From Erpetoichthys calabaricus (Eukaryota; Chordata; Cladistia; Polypteriformes; Polypteridae), in contig NC_041402.2 of NCBI RefSeq assembly GCF_900747795.2, positions 183,415,375-183,479,374 of the forward strand: DNA of 64,000 nucleotides, given 5' to 3'. This document shows, piece by piece, positions 1-10,700 of this stretch (positions are counted from its first letter, which is position 1; every line of letters begins with the position of its first letter). Below the pieces are notes generated by a model. That model made no database searches. It saw only the letters and a list, made by a program, of their open reading frames with translations, and was not told the DNA's origin. A program made the translations under genes and the position numbers.

Positions 1-1617
1 GCCATCTTGTAACAAAGCATAATGAACTAAAAGACAAACCCATTGATTTCTTCAAACGTCGAGCAGAAGTGTATGCAAATCAGCAGAAAATTATTAGCAC
101 TGCGACAACAGTGAATGAAAAAGCTCTTAAGGCTTCGTATATTATGGCAATGCGAATAGCTAAGAGCAAAAAAGCACACACGGTTGCGGAGAGTTTGATG
201 ATGCCAGTGGCTTTAGAAATATGCAAGATAATGTTAGGAAAAGAAAGCAGCCGAAAATTACTGTCTATACCAGTATCAAACGATACCATCAGAAGGCGAA
301 TTTGCAACATGTCCAATGACATCCAATTACAATTGGTTGAGCGCCTACAAAGACAGTACATTTGCCATACAGTTGGACGAAAGTACCGATATTGCAGGCC
401 AAGTGCAGTTACTGGTCTATGTTAGATATTGCTTTGACAATGATGTGGTCGAGGACTTTTTGTTCTGCAAACCTGTGCCACTTAGAACGACAGGTGAAGA
501 TATATTTGCAATGCTAAATGATTTCTTCATTGCTAACAAGTTTGAGTGGTCCAGCTGTATTGGAATTTGTACGGACGGAGCTGCAGCAATGACAGGTTAT
601 AAAAGTGGGGTTGTTGCACGCGTACGAACTGTTTCTCCGAATATTACTTCCACACATTGCATGATTCATCGCTAAGCTCTTGCTAGTAAGAATTTAAACG
701 AATCCTTCGGTGAAGTGCTAAATACATGCATTAAACTAGTTAATTGGATAAAGTGCAGACCGTTGAATGGACGACTGTTTGCTGCACTGTGCGAAGAAAG
801 CGGCTCAGATCATCGACATCTGCTGCTACACACAGAGGTTCGCTGGTTGTCACGCAGAAAGGTACTTCAACGCGTCTTCGAGCTTCGCAGTGAACTGACA
901 TCATTTTTGATGGATAAAAACTCAGAGCTGGTGAAGTTTGTTTCAGATAATGTATGGCTTGCAAAATTGGCTTACCTGGCTGATATCTTTTGTCAACTTA
1001 ATGCACTTAACACATCACTGCAAGGCAGAGATTCAAGCGTGTTGAAAACAACAGACAAGATAACTGCCTTCAAGAAAATGTTGAGAATATGGAAGACACG
1101 AGTACAAAATAAAAGCTGTGATATGTTTGAACTGTTAACTGAATTTCTGAATGAAAACAATATGGCCATTGATAACTTGGCAACAGATATCTTTGACCAT
1201 TTGTTGGCGATGGAAGAATACTTTGACAGGTACTTTCCAACAGATAACACTGCAGATTATGACCGGATCAGAAATCCATTCAGTTGTCAGCTGACCGACT
1301 TGACCGGGAAGGAAGAACAGCTGGCTGAATTGTCTAGTGACAGAAGTCTCAAACTTAAATTTCAAGAACAAACATTAACCTCGTTTTGGTGCAACGTTAG
1401 GAACGAATATACACTTTAAGCTGGGAGAGCATTGACTGTGCTGGTCCCATTTGTAACTACCTACCAGTGCAAAGCATCGTTCTCAGCATTAGCTGTGATA
1501 AAATCTAAGTTTAGATCGTGTCTCCTGGTGGAAGATGACATTCGAGTGTGTCTATCAAAAATCTCACCAAGGATAGACCTTCTCTGCCGACAAAAGCAAG
1601 CCCACACATCTCTTTAG
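1..1617 (+). pseudogene. hAT transposase remnant (ZBED5/SCAND3-like)
   Basis: The translation reads as a cytoplasmic-style hAT transposase of the type domesticated as ZBED5. The landmark LDESTDIAGQ lies near 379-408. A middle segment around 560-670 reads GICTDGAAAMTGYKSG and then THCMIHR. The C-terminal hAT dimerisation domain (FSALAVIKSKFRSCLL) lies near 1470-1530. The reading frame breaks in three places: a frame change near 350-358, an in-frame stop at 673-675 after CMIHR, and an in-frame stop at 1417-1419 where the family usually has Leu. The N-terminal BED zinc finger, if present, is outside the window. The remaining reading is well conserved, so decay looks moderate. It is a dead copy, not a host gene. 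The family call rests on remembered motifs. Confidence 0.85.
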
Positions 1618-2076
1618 TTTCTATGAGTATTAGAGTCTAATGTAATTGTATTTGTAATACATTTGAATGTATTAAATAATTAAAACGTTTACCACTGGTA
1701 GGTAGCCGTAAAATTAATAGTCTTACTCTTTATTATTAAATGAACAATGTTGTATTGTAGTTATGCAGTATGGGTATTATGCATTAAATATTGTAGTTGT
1801 ACTTGTTTTGCATTTTTTGTTTTTGCTAAGCAGTCTTTAGTCCTGTGACTGTCGTATGACACTGTATCATTGACTGTCAATAGTTAGTGTTGTTATGATA
1901 TGACTACAAAGAATGATTTATTTTATAAAGTCAACTTCAGATAAAAGAAGTTTACACTTTATGCCTGTGGCTATGCTATTATAATTTGGGTTGACAAATC
2001 AGGCCGCATCAGGGGTCCGCGAATATCGTATGGCTTGTAAAGGGGTCCCAGGACTGAAAAAGTTTGAGAACCGCTG
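1..2076 (+). mobile_element. hAT DNA transposon, right part (ZBED5-like transposase family), cut by window edge
   Basis: The right terminal inverted repeat ends in GAGAACCGCTG at 2076, the usual hAT end. The following 8 bases (2077-2084) would be the target duplication; its partner lies outside the window. The body carries a hAT transposase remnant on the + strand to 1617, followed by about 450 bases of AT-rich 3' flank. The left end is missing, so length and copy status are unknown. Confidence 0.85.
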
Positions 2077-2129
2077 ACTTATACAACCGATTATTTAATG
2101 TGTTAAGAGTTGTAATTATTACTACTTGT

Positions 2130-2330
2130 TATTTTTCTGATGTCTTCATGCAAAGCGACTTACAACATTTGAAATACAATTGGTTACATTTCTATTGTTT
2201 TTCAGTTGGCGGCACTGGAAGATGAAGAGACTTGCTCATGGTCACACATGGTCAGTAGCAGGATCTGAACCCACAACTTGGGAGCTTGAAGTCAAAAGCC
2301 TTAACCACTACACAACACTGCTTGCCTAAT
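2130..2330 (-). mobile_element. tRNA-derived SINE with CORE-like middle and L2-like tail
   Basis: Read on the - strand, 2328 downward shows a tRNA-like head: an A-box-like GTGTAGTGGTTAAGGC and a B-box-like GGGTTCAGATCC. A segment resembling the CORE-SINE core (TGTGTGACCATGAGCAAGTC) follows, and then a tail with TTGTAAGTCGCTTTG near 2150. Similar copies lie at 26820-27000 (+) and 63873-64000 (-). Confidence 0.7.
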
Positions 2331-2564
2331 TATATTAGACCATGTTGCATGGACCTGTTTTCGTTTTGTCATTAAAGTGTATTTTTTCTGCTGACCTGAC
2401 TAAAAAAAAAAAAGCCAAATGAAATCCATTGGGATTCAATGTCGCAAAACATAAAGTGTAAAAACTTCCAAGAGGGTGAATATTTTTTTTTAATTGGCGC
2501 CTTATAAATGGTTGATGGGGAGAGCCGAGGGTGATCACTACATCAAATCACCATCTACTTATTA

Positions 2565-2565
2565 G

Positions 2566-2630
<65 letters not shown>
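2565..2630. repeat. (GATA)n microsatellite
   Basis: About 16 near-perfect GATA units directly abut the 3' end of the LINE fragment that runs leftward from 3289. This LINE family usually ends in such a tetranucleotide run, so the microsatellite probably grew from its tail. Confidence 0.95.
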
Positions 2631-3289
2631 CTTTATTAATCCCAATGGGAAATTCACATTCTTCAGCAGCAGCATACTGATACAATAAATAATATTAAAT
2701 TAAAGAATGATAATAATACAGGTGAAAAAAAACAGACAATAACTTTGTATAATGTTAAATGTTAACGTTTACCCCCCCTGGTGGAATTAAAGAGTCGCAT
2801 AGTTTGGGGGAGGAACGATCTCCTCAGTCTGTCAGTGGAGCAGGACAGTGACAGCAGTCTGTCGCTGAAGCTGCTCTTCTGTCTGGAGATGACATTATTT
2901 AGTGGATGCAGTGGATTCTCCATAATTGATAGGAGCCTGCTGAGCGCCCTTCGCTCTGCCACAGATGTTAAACTGTCCAGCTCCATGCCAACAATAGAGC
3001 CTGCCTTCCTCACCAGTTTGTCCAGGCGTGAGGCGTCTTTCCTCTTAATGCTGCCTCCCCAGCACACCACTGCGTAGAAGAGGGCGCTCGCCACAACTGT
3101 TTGATAGAACATCTGCAGCATCTTATTGCAGATGTTGAAGGAAGCCAGCCTTCTAAGGAAGTATAACCGGCTTTGTGCTTTCTTGCACAGCGCATCAGTA
3201 TTGGCAGTCCAGTCTAATTTGGATTTTAGCAAATATGTGATGCCCTCAAACGTGACCAGATGACATAAATGTGACTCTTTAGAAGGCAA
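2631..3289 (-). mobile_element. LINE 3' end with reverse-transcriptase C-terminal coding remnant (L2-like)
   Basis: On the - strand an open frame of about 175 codons (3289-2762) reads KLDWTANTDALCKKAQSRLYFLRRL, then FYQTVVASALFYAVVCWGGS and FSDRLLSLSCSTDRLRRSFLPQTMRLFNS. This is the C-terminal part of fish non-LTR retrotransposon ORF2 proteins. The 3' UTR ends with CTTTATTAATCCCAATGGGAAATTC read on + and a GATA tail. The element is 5'-truncated at about 3289. A + strand copy of the same tail is at 5262-5595. The clade (L2-like) is a judgement from remembered sequences. Confidence 0.8.
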
Positions 3290-3699
3290 AGATGATATAA
3301 CGCGTGTGAAAAATAGGATGCCTCTCAGACAGGGTTGGTTCCTTTGTCGTATTTAGTGACGATGCCAAGTTGTTGCTCCTGCCTTGCGTCCTACTCAGGA
3401 TTCAGCGGTCTCATAAAGTAAGTATGGGATGTTTATACGTTTGTCTCTTTGCGACAACAGAATGAAAGAACGGATGAAAAACGAACGTTGCTATTGTGTA
3501 TTATACTGAGGTGTCATGCCAAATCAGATATGCAAACATACTTTTGTTTTTGTTTTAATCCACTGACTACCATCATAACCGTGATGCCCCCAGCTTTTCA
3601 TTAAGAGTTTGCATCTCAGACAGCACAGGGCAGACAATTCTATTAAGCGAACGGCGTTCCTATTCTGTCTCTCTGTAAACGGCGCACCCCCGAAATCTC
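3290..3699. other. Unassigned sequence upstream of the GTF3C4 promoter
   Basis: This stretch lies between the LINE fragment and the CpG-rich promoter. I see no gene, known repeat or RNA gene in it. It may contain the beginning of a divergent transcription unit (see the donor-like site at 3730). Confidence 0.4.
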
Positions 3700-4257
3700 A
3701 ATCATAATAGAAAACGTGTAACTACATACCTGCGCGCGATCTTCTATCAAGGTCTCTTTCTCTATGCCAGTTTCTGTCGCTTAGGCTCCGATCGTCAGTT
3801 CTACCTTGTCTCGTCGATGGTTTACCGGTGTAATTCTACTGACTCGAAACAAAGTGAAGCGCGTCACCCACGTGTGCGCTCACCAGCAGCCTACCGTGAC
3901 CTCCGACCTCCAACTTTCCACTTTTACCACGTGACCGAGGACCTACTATAAAAACAAACAGCCTCCTCCCCCCCCATTGCCCATGCGCGGGTATGTTATT
4001 TTACAAGATTCGAGGAGACTGATCAGACACAACCTGTAGAACCGTTGTTAAAATAAAATAAAGTATCGGCATATACTCCTGATATGCTTATCGTCATACT
4101 GTAAGTTTTCACGTTGCTTTCATATCACTTAATTCGGCAAACTTCCGAGTGCGCGCTTGCCCCCTTAGCAGAAATGCCGCACTATTGTTTTTCCGGTCCC
4201 CTCTTCTGCGTCACTTCCGGGATTCGCCGTGTTTTTTTTTTTTTTAAGACTCGGAAA
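3700..4257 (+). promoter_or_regulatory. CpG-rich promoter region of GTF3C4
   Basis: CpG density rises clearly from about 3640 through exon 1. An ETS-type motif CACTTCCGGG occurs at 4212-4221, a second TTCCGG core at 4190-4195, and a TATAAAA-like string at 3947-3953. ETS sites close to the start are typical of housekeeping and bidirectional promoters. A run of 15 T (4231-4245) lies just before the start codon. The exact transcription start cannot be read from sequence. Confidence 0.55.
3730..3950 (-). promoter_or_regulatory. Possible divergent non-coding first exon (DDX31 position)
   Basis: Read on the - strand, the sequence ends in GCGCGCAG followed by GTATGT at 3729-3724, a good splice-donor match in CpG-rich sequence. 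In other vertebrates DDX31 is transcribed away from GTF3C4 from a shared promoter, so a DDX31 first exon would be expected here. No ATG and no recognisable DDX31 coding sequence is present on this strand between 3730 and 3950. The exon, if real, would be untranslated, and its 5' limit is a guess. Confidence 0.25.
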
Positions 4258-4557
4258 ATGGCCACTGCGGATTGTGTTCGCGGTCCAGCTGAGGGGGGCT
4301 CGGACTTGGAGCGGCCTTCTGTCCCCGACCCCTGGACGGAACTTGGACACATAGTGAAGAGGGAGCCAGTAGTAAAACTGCACAGCCCCGTCAGCGGCTT
4401 GGAACCCCTCTCTTGGTCTGAAGACCACCGCTTGTCGGCCTCCTGCACTGGCAGCATCTCCTTAATGGAGACGGTCTGCGACGTGCATTCGTTCAGGCAA
4501 GATCTGATTATCCACCGCACCAGCATTCCCGTCCCCGACACCACCTGCGTGTTGAAG
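4258..4557 (+). CDS. GTF3C4: GTF3C4 exon 1 (residues 1-100)
   Basis: The exon starts with MATADC and ends ...TCVLK before the donor AAG|GTAAAG. It includes VKLHSPVSGLEPLSWSEDHR and QDLIIHRTS, strongly similar to human GTF3C4. It ends in phase 0, matching exon 2. Confidence 0.95.
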
Positions 4558-4731
4558 GTAAAGGAGGGGCTGAGGGTCGGGTGGTGAAAGTGGTAATGAT
4601 GGTGTCGGTGGTGTGCCGTGGTGCAGCTTGACGACAGCTGCTTTGGTAGCGTTTGTGTTGGCGAGGGGAGGAGCAGCAGGCGGCGGCGGCTCGAGTCATG
4701 ACAGCTGCATGCTGGGGTTTGGGTTTGTAGC

Positions 4732-4773
<42 letters not shown>

Positions 4774-7700
4774 GTGTAGGTGTAGGTGTAGGATCTACTC
4801 ACTCCTCGTCCGCTCGGTTCCGTATTTGATAACAAGAATTAACACTTGATAAAGGCTGTGGTCAAAAGTAGCTTCTTCAGCTTAGGACCATCATTATCGT
4901 TAAATAATTTCTTTGATGATCTTCAAAAGGTTAGTCGTGCTTTCTGTGTCCGTTTGCCACTCTATCAATCCGTCTTAAATCAACATTTCTTTCTTTAACA
5001 CATTTTCATACAAATGGTGTAGCTCAAAGGGCTTTACAAGATGAAGGAAGACAAATTTATATGAAACAAAAATAAGATTAGGCAATAGTAAGTAACAAAG
5101 AATAAAGTAAGATCAGATGACTGGGAAGACCAGAAACAAACAAAAAAACTCCAGATGGCCTGGAGAAGGAAAAAAAAAAAAAACAAAACAAAATCTGCAG
5201 GGGTTCCAAGGCCAAGCCCCCACTGGCCACTCTACCAGACATAAATGATCTCGATCTCAAGAGCGACTGAGCAGGCTCCTGTCAATCATGGAGAATCCAC
5301 TGCATCCACTAAACGGAATCCTCTCCAGACAGAGGAGCAACTTCAGTGACAGACTGCTGTCACCGTCCTGCTCCACTGACAAACTGAGGAGATCGTTCCT
5401 CCCCCACACTATGCGACTCTTCAATTCCACTTGGGGGGTTGGGGGTAAACGTTAACATTATACAAAGATGTTGTCTGTCTGTATACCTGCATTGTTATCA
5501 CTCTTTAATTTAATATTGTCTTTATTAATCCCAAGGGGAAATTCACATACTCCAGCAGCAGCATACTAATAAAGTATCTCTATCTATCTATCAATTAGTC
5601 CTTATGGCTTTCAGGCTTCATGTGAAAGAATTTGATGATGATGGTCATGTGGACATCTGGCCTTCAGTCCATCAATGTAGGGATTGCATGGTGCCTTGAT
5701 CAGGTGGTGGTGGCGGCGCAGAACACCATCACAGAAAAATAAAATAAGAACAGCAGAGAATAACCCGGGATTAGTATGGATTGCAAAGCCTTGGTGAAAA
5801 TTATAATTCAATGCACATATAGCTTAACAGGGGTACATTAAAATGTAGCTATGAGAAAGCCATGTTAAATAATCGGTTTTTAGCAGTTTTTTTAAAATGC
5901 ACCTGGTGAATTTCTATCGGTAGACAATTCCATATTTTAGGTGCATAACGGCAGAAGGCCGCCTCACCACTTCTTTTAAGTTTAGCTCTTGGAATTATAA
6001 ACTAACCCTCATTCGAAGATCTAAGATTACGACTTGGAGAGTAAGGTGACAGGCATTCCAAAATATAGAAAGGAGTGAGATTATTGAAGGCTTTGTAAAC
6101 CATTCGCAGTATCTTAGTGCATTCTGAATGGCACGGGTAACCAATGTAATGACATCAAAACTGGAGAGATGTGCTCAGATTTTCCTTTTCTAGTTAAGAT
6201 TCTGGCAGTTGCATTCTGCACTCGTTGCAACCGATTGATATCTTTTTGGGTAGTCCTGAGAGGAGTGCATTTTAGTAATGTAGTCTACTAAAAACAAAAG
6301 TGTGAACTAACTTTTCAGCATCATACAAAGTTACAAGGGATCTAACATTTGCTATTTTCCTTAAGTGAAAAAATGCTGTCCTGGTAATCTGATTAACATG
6401 TGATTTAAAATTTAAAATCAACAGATTTTCAAAAATGCTCCTGACTGACCATCTCCAATTTGCTGCATACTTGCTGACGCAATTGTAACTAATAATTGTG
6501 CACAAACCAGTGTGTTTCTTCGTGCCGGTCCCAATTCCGGATAAATGGGGAGGGTTACGTCAGGAAGGGCATCCGGTATAAAATTTTGCCAAATCAATAT
6601 GCGGACAACAAGGATGATCTGCTGTGGCAACCCCTAATGGGAGTAGCCGTTAGAAGTAGAATGAGCATGCAAAATTATAGCCTTGTTTGTGCATTAGTTT
6701 CTGAGATATGGAGGCTTTAAACAGTGGGTGGGACTCTAGTTTTACTGTAAAAACGAGAGCGTCAGAAAATGACAATGCAAGTCCTAACTTTTAAACCATT
6801 AAAGCTAGACGCATGACATTTTCAGAGATTGATATTTAATATTGGGTGTCTTTAACATCTAAAATAGTTAGTCCATAGTTGCATATTTGCCATTTTATGG
6901 CTTGCCAGAGTCTGAAAGAAGTCAAAACATTTTGGTTTATGAGGCATTCAAAAATTTTAAAAATCATTTCACACCAACATTTTACTTGCATATTGCACAG
7001 ACTTAAAGTCTACCATAAAAAGAATTCTGCCCCTGGAAAGTGCTTGTTTTAATTGGTAAATGCACAAAACATGAAGTTGATAACTTTGAACTCAACTATA
7101 TTTACTAAGGTATTCAACGTGCCATGTTATGCTTTAAAGCAGTGGGTTCTCAGTCTCTGTCCTGGGGACCCCCTGTGGCTGCAGGTTTTCGTTCCAAACG
7201 ATTTCTGTTTTTAATTGGACTGCTAGCCTAACAAAGTGATCTGTTATTAAACCAGTTTCTGTGTGCTGGAGTCAATGTAGAAATTAATGAAACTAAGTTT
7301 GGTAAATTTCTCTCTATTATTAAAAAAAAAAAAAAAATCTTGGAAGATTGGAAGGAGACGAGATGTGATTTTCTCAGAGAGATACTTTCACGTCTCGCGA
7401 GTCAAGTCTTTGTGCCAAGAGATTTAACCACGCCTGGGGCCGGAAATAAAACAAAGAGTAGATGACAAAGTAGAACGTCATAAAGAATTCAAAAACTTTG
7501 GTGTGGTACACATGCAGAGCAGGTTAGAGATAATGGAAGTACAAAAATTCGAAAAACGGTGGTAAAGATCGCATTAACGCAAACAAATGGAAATTATTAC
7601 TCGGTGAAATAACAGAACAGTGAAAAGAGATCAGATATATTGTTTGGATTATACTTTAAGTCGGAGACTTGTAGATCGTATAAATCGTGTTGCCATCAGG

Positions 7701-10700
7701 GAAAAAAAAAGTAGTGTTTCTTCCCAATGAAGAAGCATATCCGTGAGAATTAAAGATTTGTTGTTTGGTGAAAGTGAAATTCTGCAAGAGAAATCATTTG
7801 TCATTTGTGTGAATACTATCGTCAGACACATTTCTTGTAGAGAGAAAGAAACGATATTCACTCATGGGCAGTTATACGTTGCGTTGTCACAATGTAATTC
7901 CAAACACGGATTCAAAATTCAATGCAATATTGATGAAAAGTTAAAAGTGAAAAGAGATCGAATATATGGACATAGGTGACATGACAGAAGTGTGCCACAC
8001 AGATCACACGGCACAGCAAGCCACCAGCTGATCGAGCAAAGAGGAGGTAAAAAAAAAAAAAAAAAAACTTTGTTTCCCATTGTATCACCATTTAAGAGGG
8101 GGTTTCAGAGGAGTGACCGTATCTCCTTGGGTTGCGCGTTCATCCCCCCTCTTCACAATGCGAGCGGCAGAGACGTGAAGTGGCTGGCGCGTAGCATAGG
8201 CCGGGGGTGGTAAGGGGGTTGTCAGGCGAAGCCCCCTAGTTTATTAAAATGTACTAAGCAGTTATAAGAGAAATGTAGTTTTTACTTTTTAACCATATTT
8301 TCATCCTGATTTTCATTGTTCTTTTCCAGGGTTTCTGGTTATTTAATCCAGTTTTTACTAAATAGCAGGTCTGATGCTAAAGTAGTTGCAGCCTTTCATC
8401 ATTCAGTGTTATTTTCCCAGGTGTCTGCTCTGCTTCTTTTTAATTGTCATTATTAGGATACAATGAAACAAGCAAACTACACAGAAAAAGGTCAAAATAA
8501 TAGGAAACAAGTGAGTTAAGCATTTAAAGATATTGAAAACCTAGAAATGTTTCTAAATATTTTATTAATGTGAAAATCATATTATTCTGCTTTTCTGAAT
8601 GTGTAATAAGGTAAGATAAAAAAGACCAGCTATTTAAATGTGATCAGTTATTATCACTGATTGTGAATCTGATTGGAACAAAAGCCCACAGCCACAGTGG
8701 GTCCCCAGGACTGAGTTTGAGAACCCCTGCTTTAAATTATTCTTTTAAAGCATATATATAATAATAGTAGTAGTGTGTGTATATATACAAAGAAAGGTTA
8801 GGAGCATACACTAATACAGTGCATTGCTGCACCCACATACAGAACAGAGCGAGATGTACAAGTAATATTTATTCATTCTCATGTGCCCTGTAAGACTTAC
8901 AGCTGGCCCAAAAGACCTGATATCTGGTGCTACATGTAAATGCACTCATTGATGCACCCGAACATCATCAGGCAGGCAGTGTAAAGTGCCAAATGATAGG
9001 AAAAAGGACAGCTCTGCATTGTTTAAACTTTTAAAGTAGACACAATTTCTTTGCAGTTTGTTTAAATTGTAGAACTGGGTTTAGCTGAATACAGCGGAAT
9101 AAAAACATTGATTATCCTTATATTATTTCGCTTGTGTCCATCTGTGCTCTATATAAACGACGACTGCCACAACTACTACATCCCTCCACAACAATAGCGA
9201 GGAATTTGTGTTCCTGGCAGGGTTTTGATCTTAGGCTTATCTTCAAGTCTTCAATTCTTCAATGTGACCTATTATTGACTGTGGTATTTGACTGTTCATT
9301 TGGTGCATACTTTGTTACTGACCAAAACTGCATTATTACACGACCATTTTACGCCTCCTTTGTCTTTCACTTCAACGTAAGCCTCCTGATAAAATGAAAA
9401 GGCACATACAGCGTAGCTGCGACCAACAGAAACAGTCTCGCTGGCCTGCATATTCACACCAACACACAAAAGCAGAAACATCAACATCATTCCACACCAA
9501 CCAGTACAGGCAAGATGCCTTAGAACAACAAAGACAACGTATGACAAACCACAGAGCGACATTATCCGAAGATCAGCAGCAGCAAGTCTTGCACCTGGAT
9601 AGTCAACGAAAAACGAATTACACACATACCCTTTCTGAAGAGCAGCAGCTAACAGGCAGACAACAAGAAACATCATGACAGAAAAACTACAGGGATGGCA
9701 TAACACTGACAACTCAAAACAAGATGTTCCCTTTATATTATGGCGTAGGCGATTTCCCATTCGGTATTGTATGACTATCACCAAGTCACAATGACAACCT
9801 TTTAATAACATCTGAGTTTATTTGCCAGGCCCTGTTTTTACCCATGGCCAGTTGTACACTACATTTTCCAGAGTTACATCAAAACCCATGTTCAATGTAC
9901 AGATACTTGCGGGTTACACACAGAGGGATATATTTTCACTGACAATAACGTTTATGCAGCAAATTGTGTTTTCTGACAATTATTATATACGCTGGTATAC
10001 TACATTATCTGACAGCCACACTTCACACACACTGACTTACATGTGTCCTGCATTTCCCTTCTTATCCAATATGTTCTGTTAACCTGCTTGTGTTACATTT
10101 TGTATTGTAAATATTCATGCTGTTCTAAGTGACTGTAATAACATCCCAAAAGAATCATGTGACTGTTCTAATATCGAGTCCTCTCACAAGTCACTACTTA
10201 TTAAAATCTCCTTTCTTACTATAACGTGATGTTCTTCTCTCCGTCATTATCGTTTCATTAACACTTTTATTCTTGTGAAATTTGTGCAAGCATGATTGGC
10301 TAGTTTAGACAAAGTACATCTATAAATTCACTGCCCCATTTTTACACATCATGTTCTTATCCTCTTCTGCAGTTGTCCATCTGGGTTTTCCCCTTCTTTT
10401 TCTAACCTGATTAGATTCAGTTTGCTCTCTTCTCTCAAGACAGTAATAGGCACCTTTGTATGAAATCTTCAGTTACTTGTCAGTCTGTCACGAGGAATAA
10501 CCTTCATTCTGCAAAAACAAGAGACTGGCATGTTTCTTGAGAAATCTGTTTCATTTCAGCCATTTTTGAACCCAGATCTGCACTTTAGGAATGCCAATAC
10601 CTTGTAAAATCATTGAGCAGGATAACAGATTTCAGTGGTGCCAATGCAATTGAAAAGGTTTCTCTAATAACCAATTAATAATAATAATTGTTTGCATTTA

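Larger units (their letters stand above)
7140..8729. mobile_element. Non-autonomous hAT element with about 58-bp TIRs, hosting a Helitron
   Basis: The left end starts CAGTGGGTTCTCAGTC and the right end finishes GAGTTTGAGAACCCCTG. Reverse-complementing the right 58 bases reproduces the left 58 (shared core CCTGGGGACCC.CTGTGGCTG) with few differences. Flanking 8-mers are CTTTAAAG (7132-7139) and CTTTAAAT (8730-8737), a hAT-type duplication with one change. No hAT transposase text is present. A Helitron (7338-8239) is inserted inside. Confidence 0.85.

Noticed and set aside
1-4100. DDX31 coding exons
   Set aside because: Expected by gene order, but no DEAD-box or DDX31-like text was found on the - strand here.
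4182-4835. 217-codon - strand frame over GTF3C4 exon 1
   Set aside because: Antisense of a GC-rich exon plus a TG microsatellite (Thr-His runs); no similarity.
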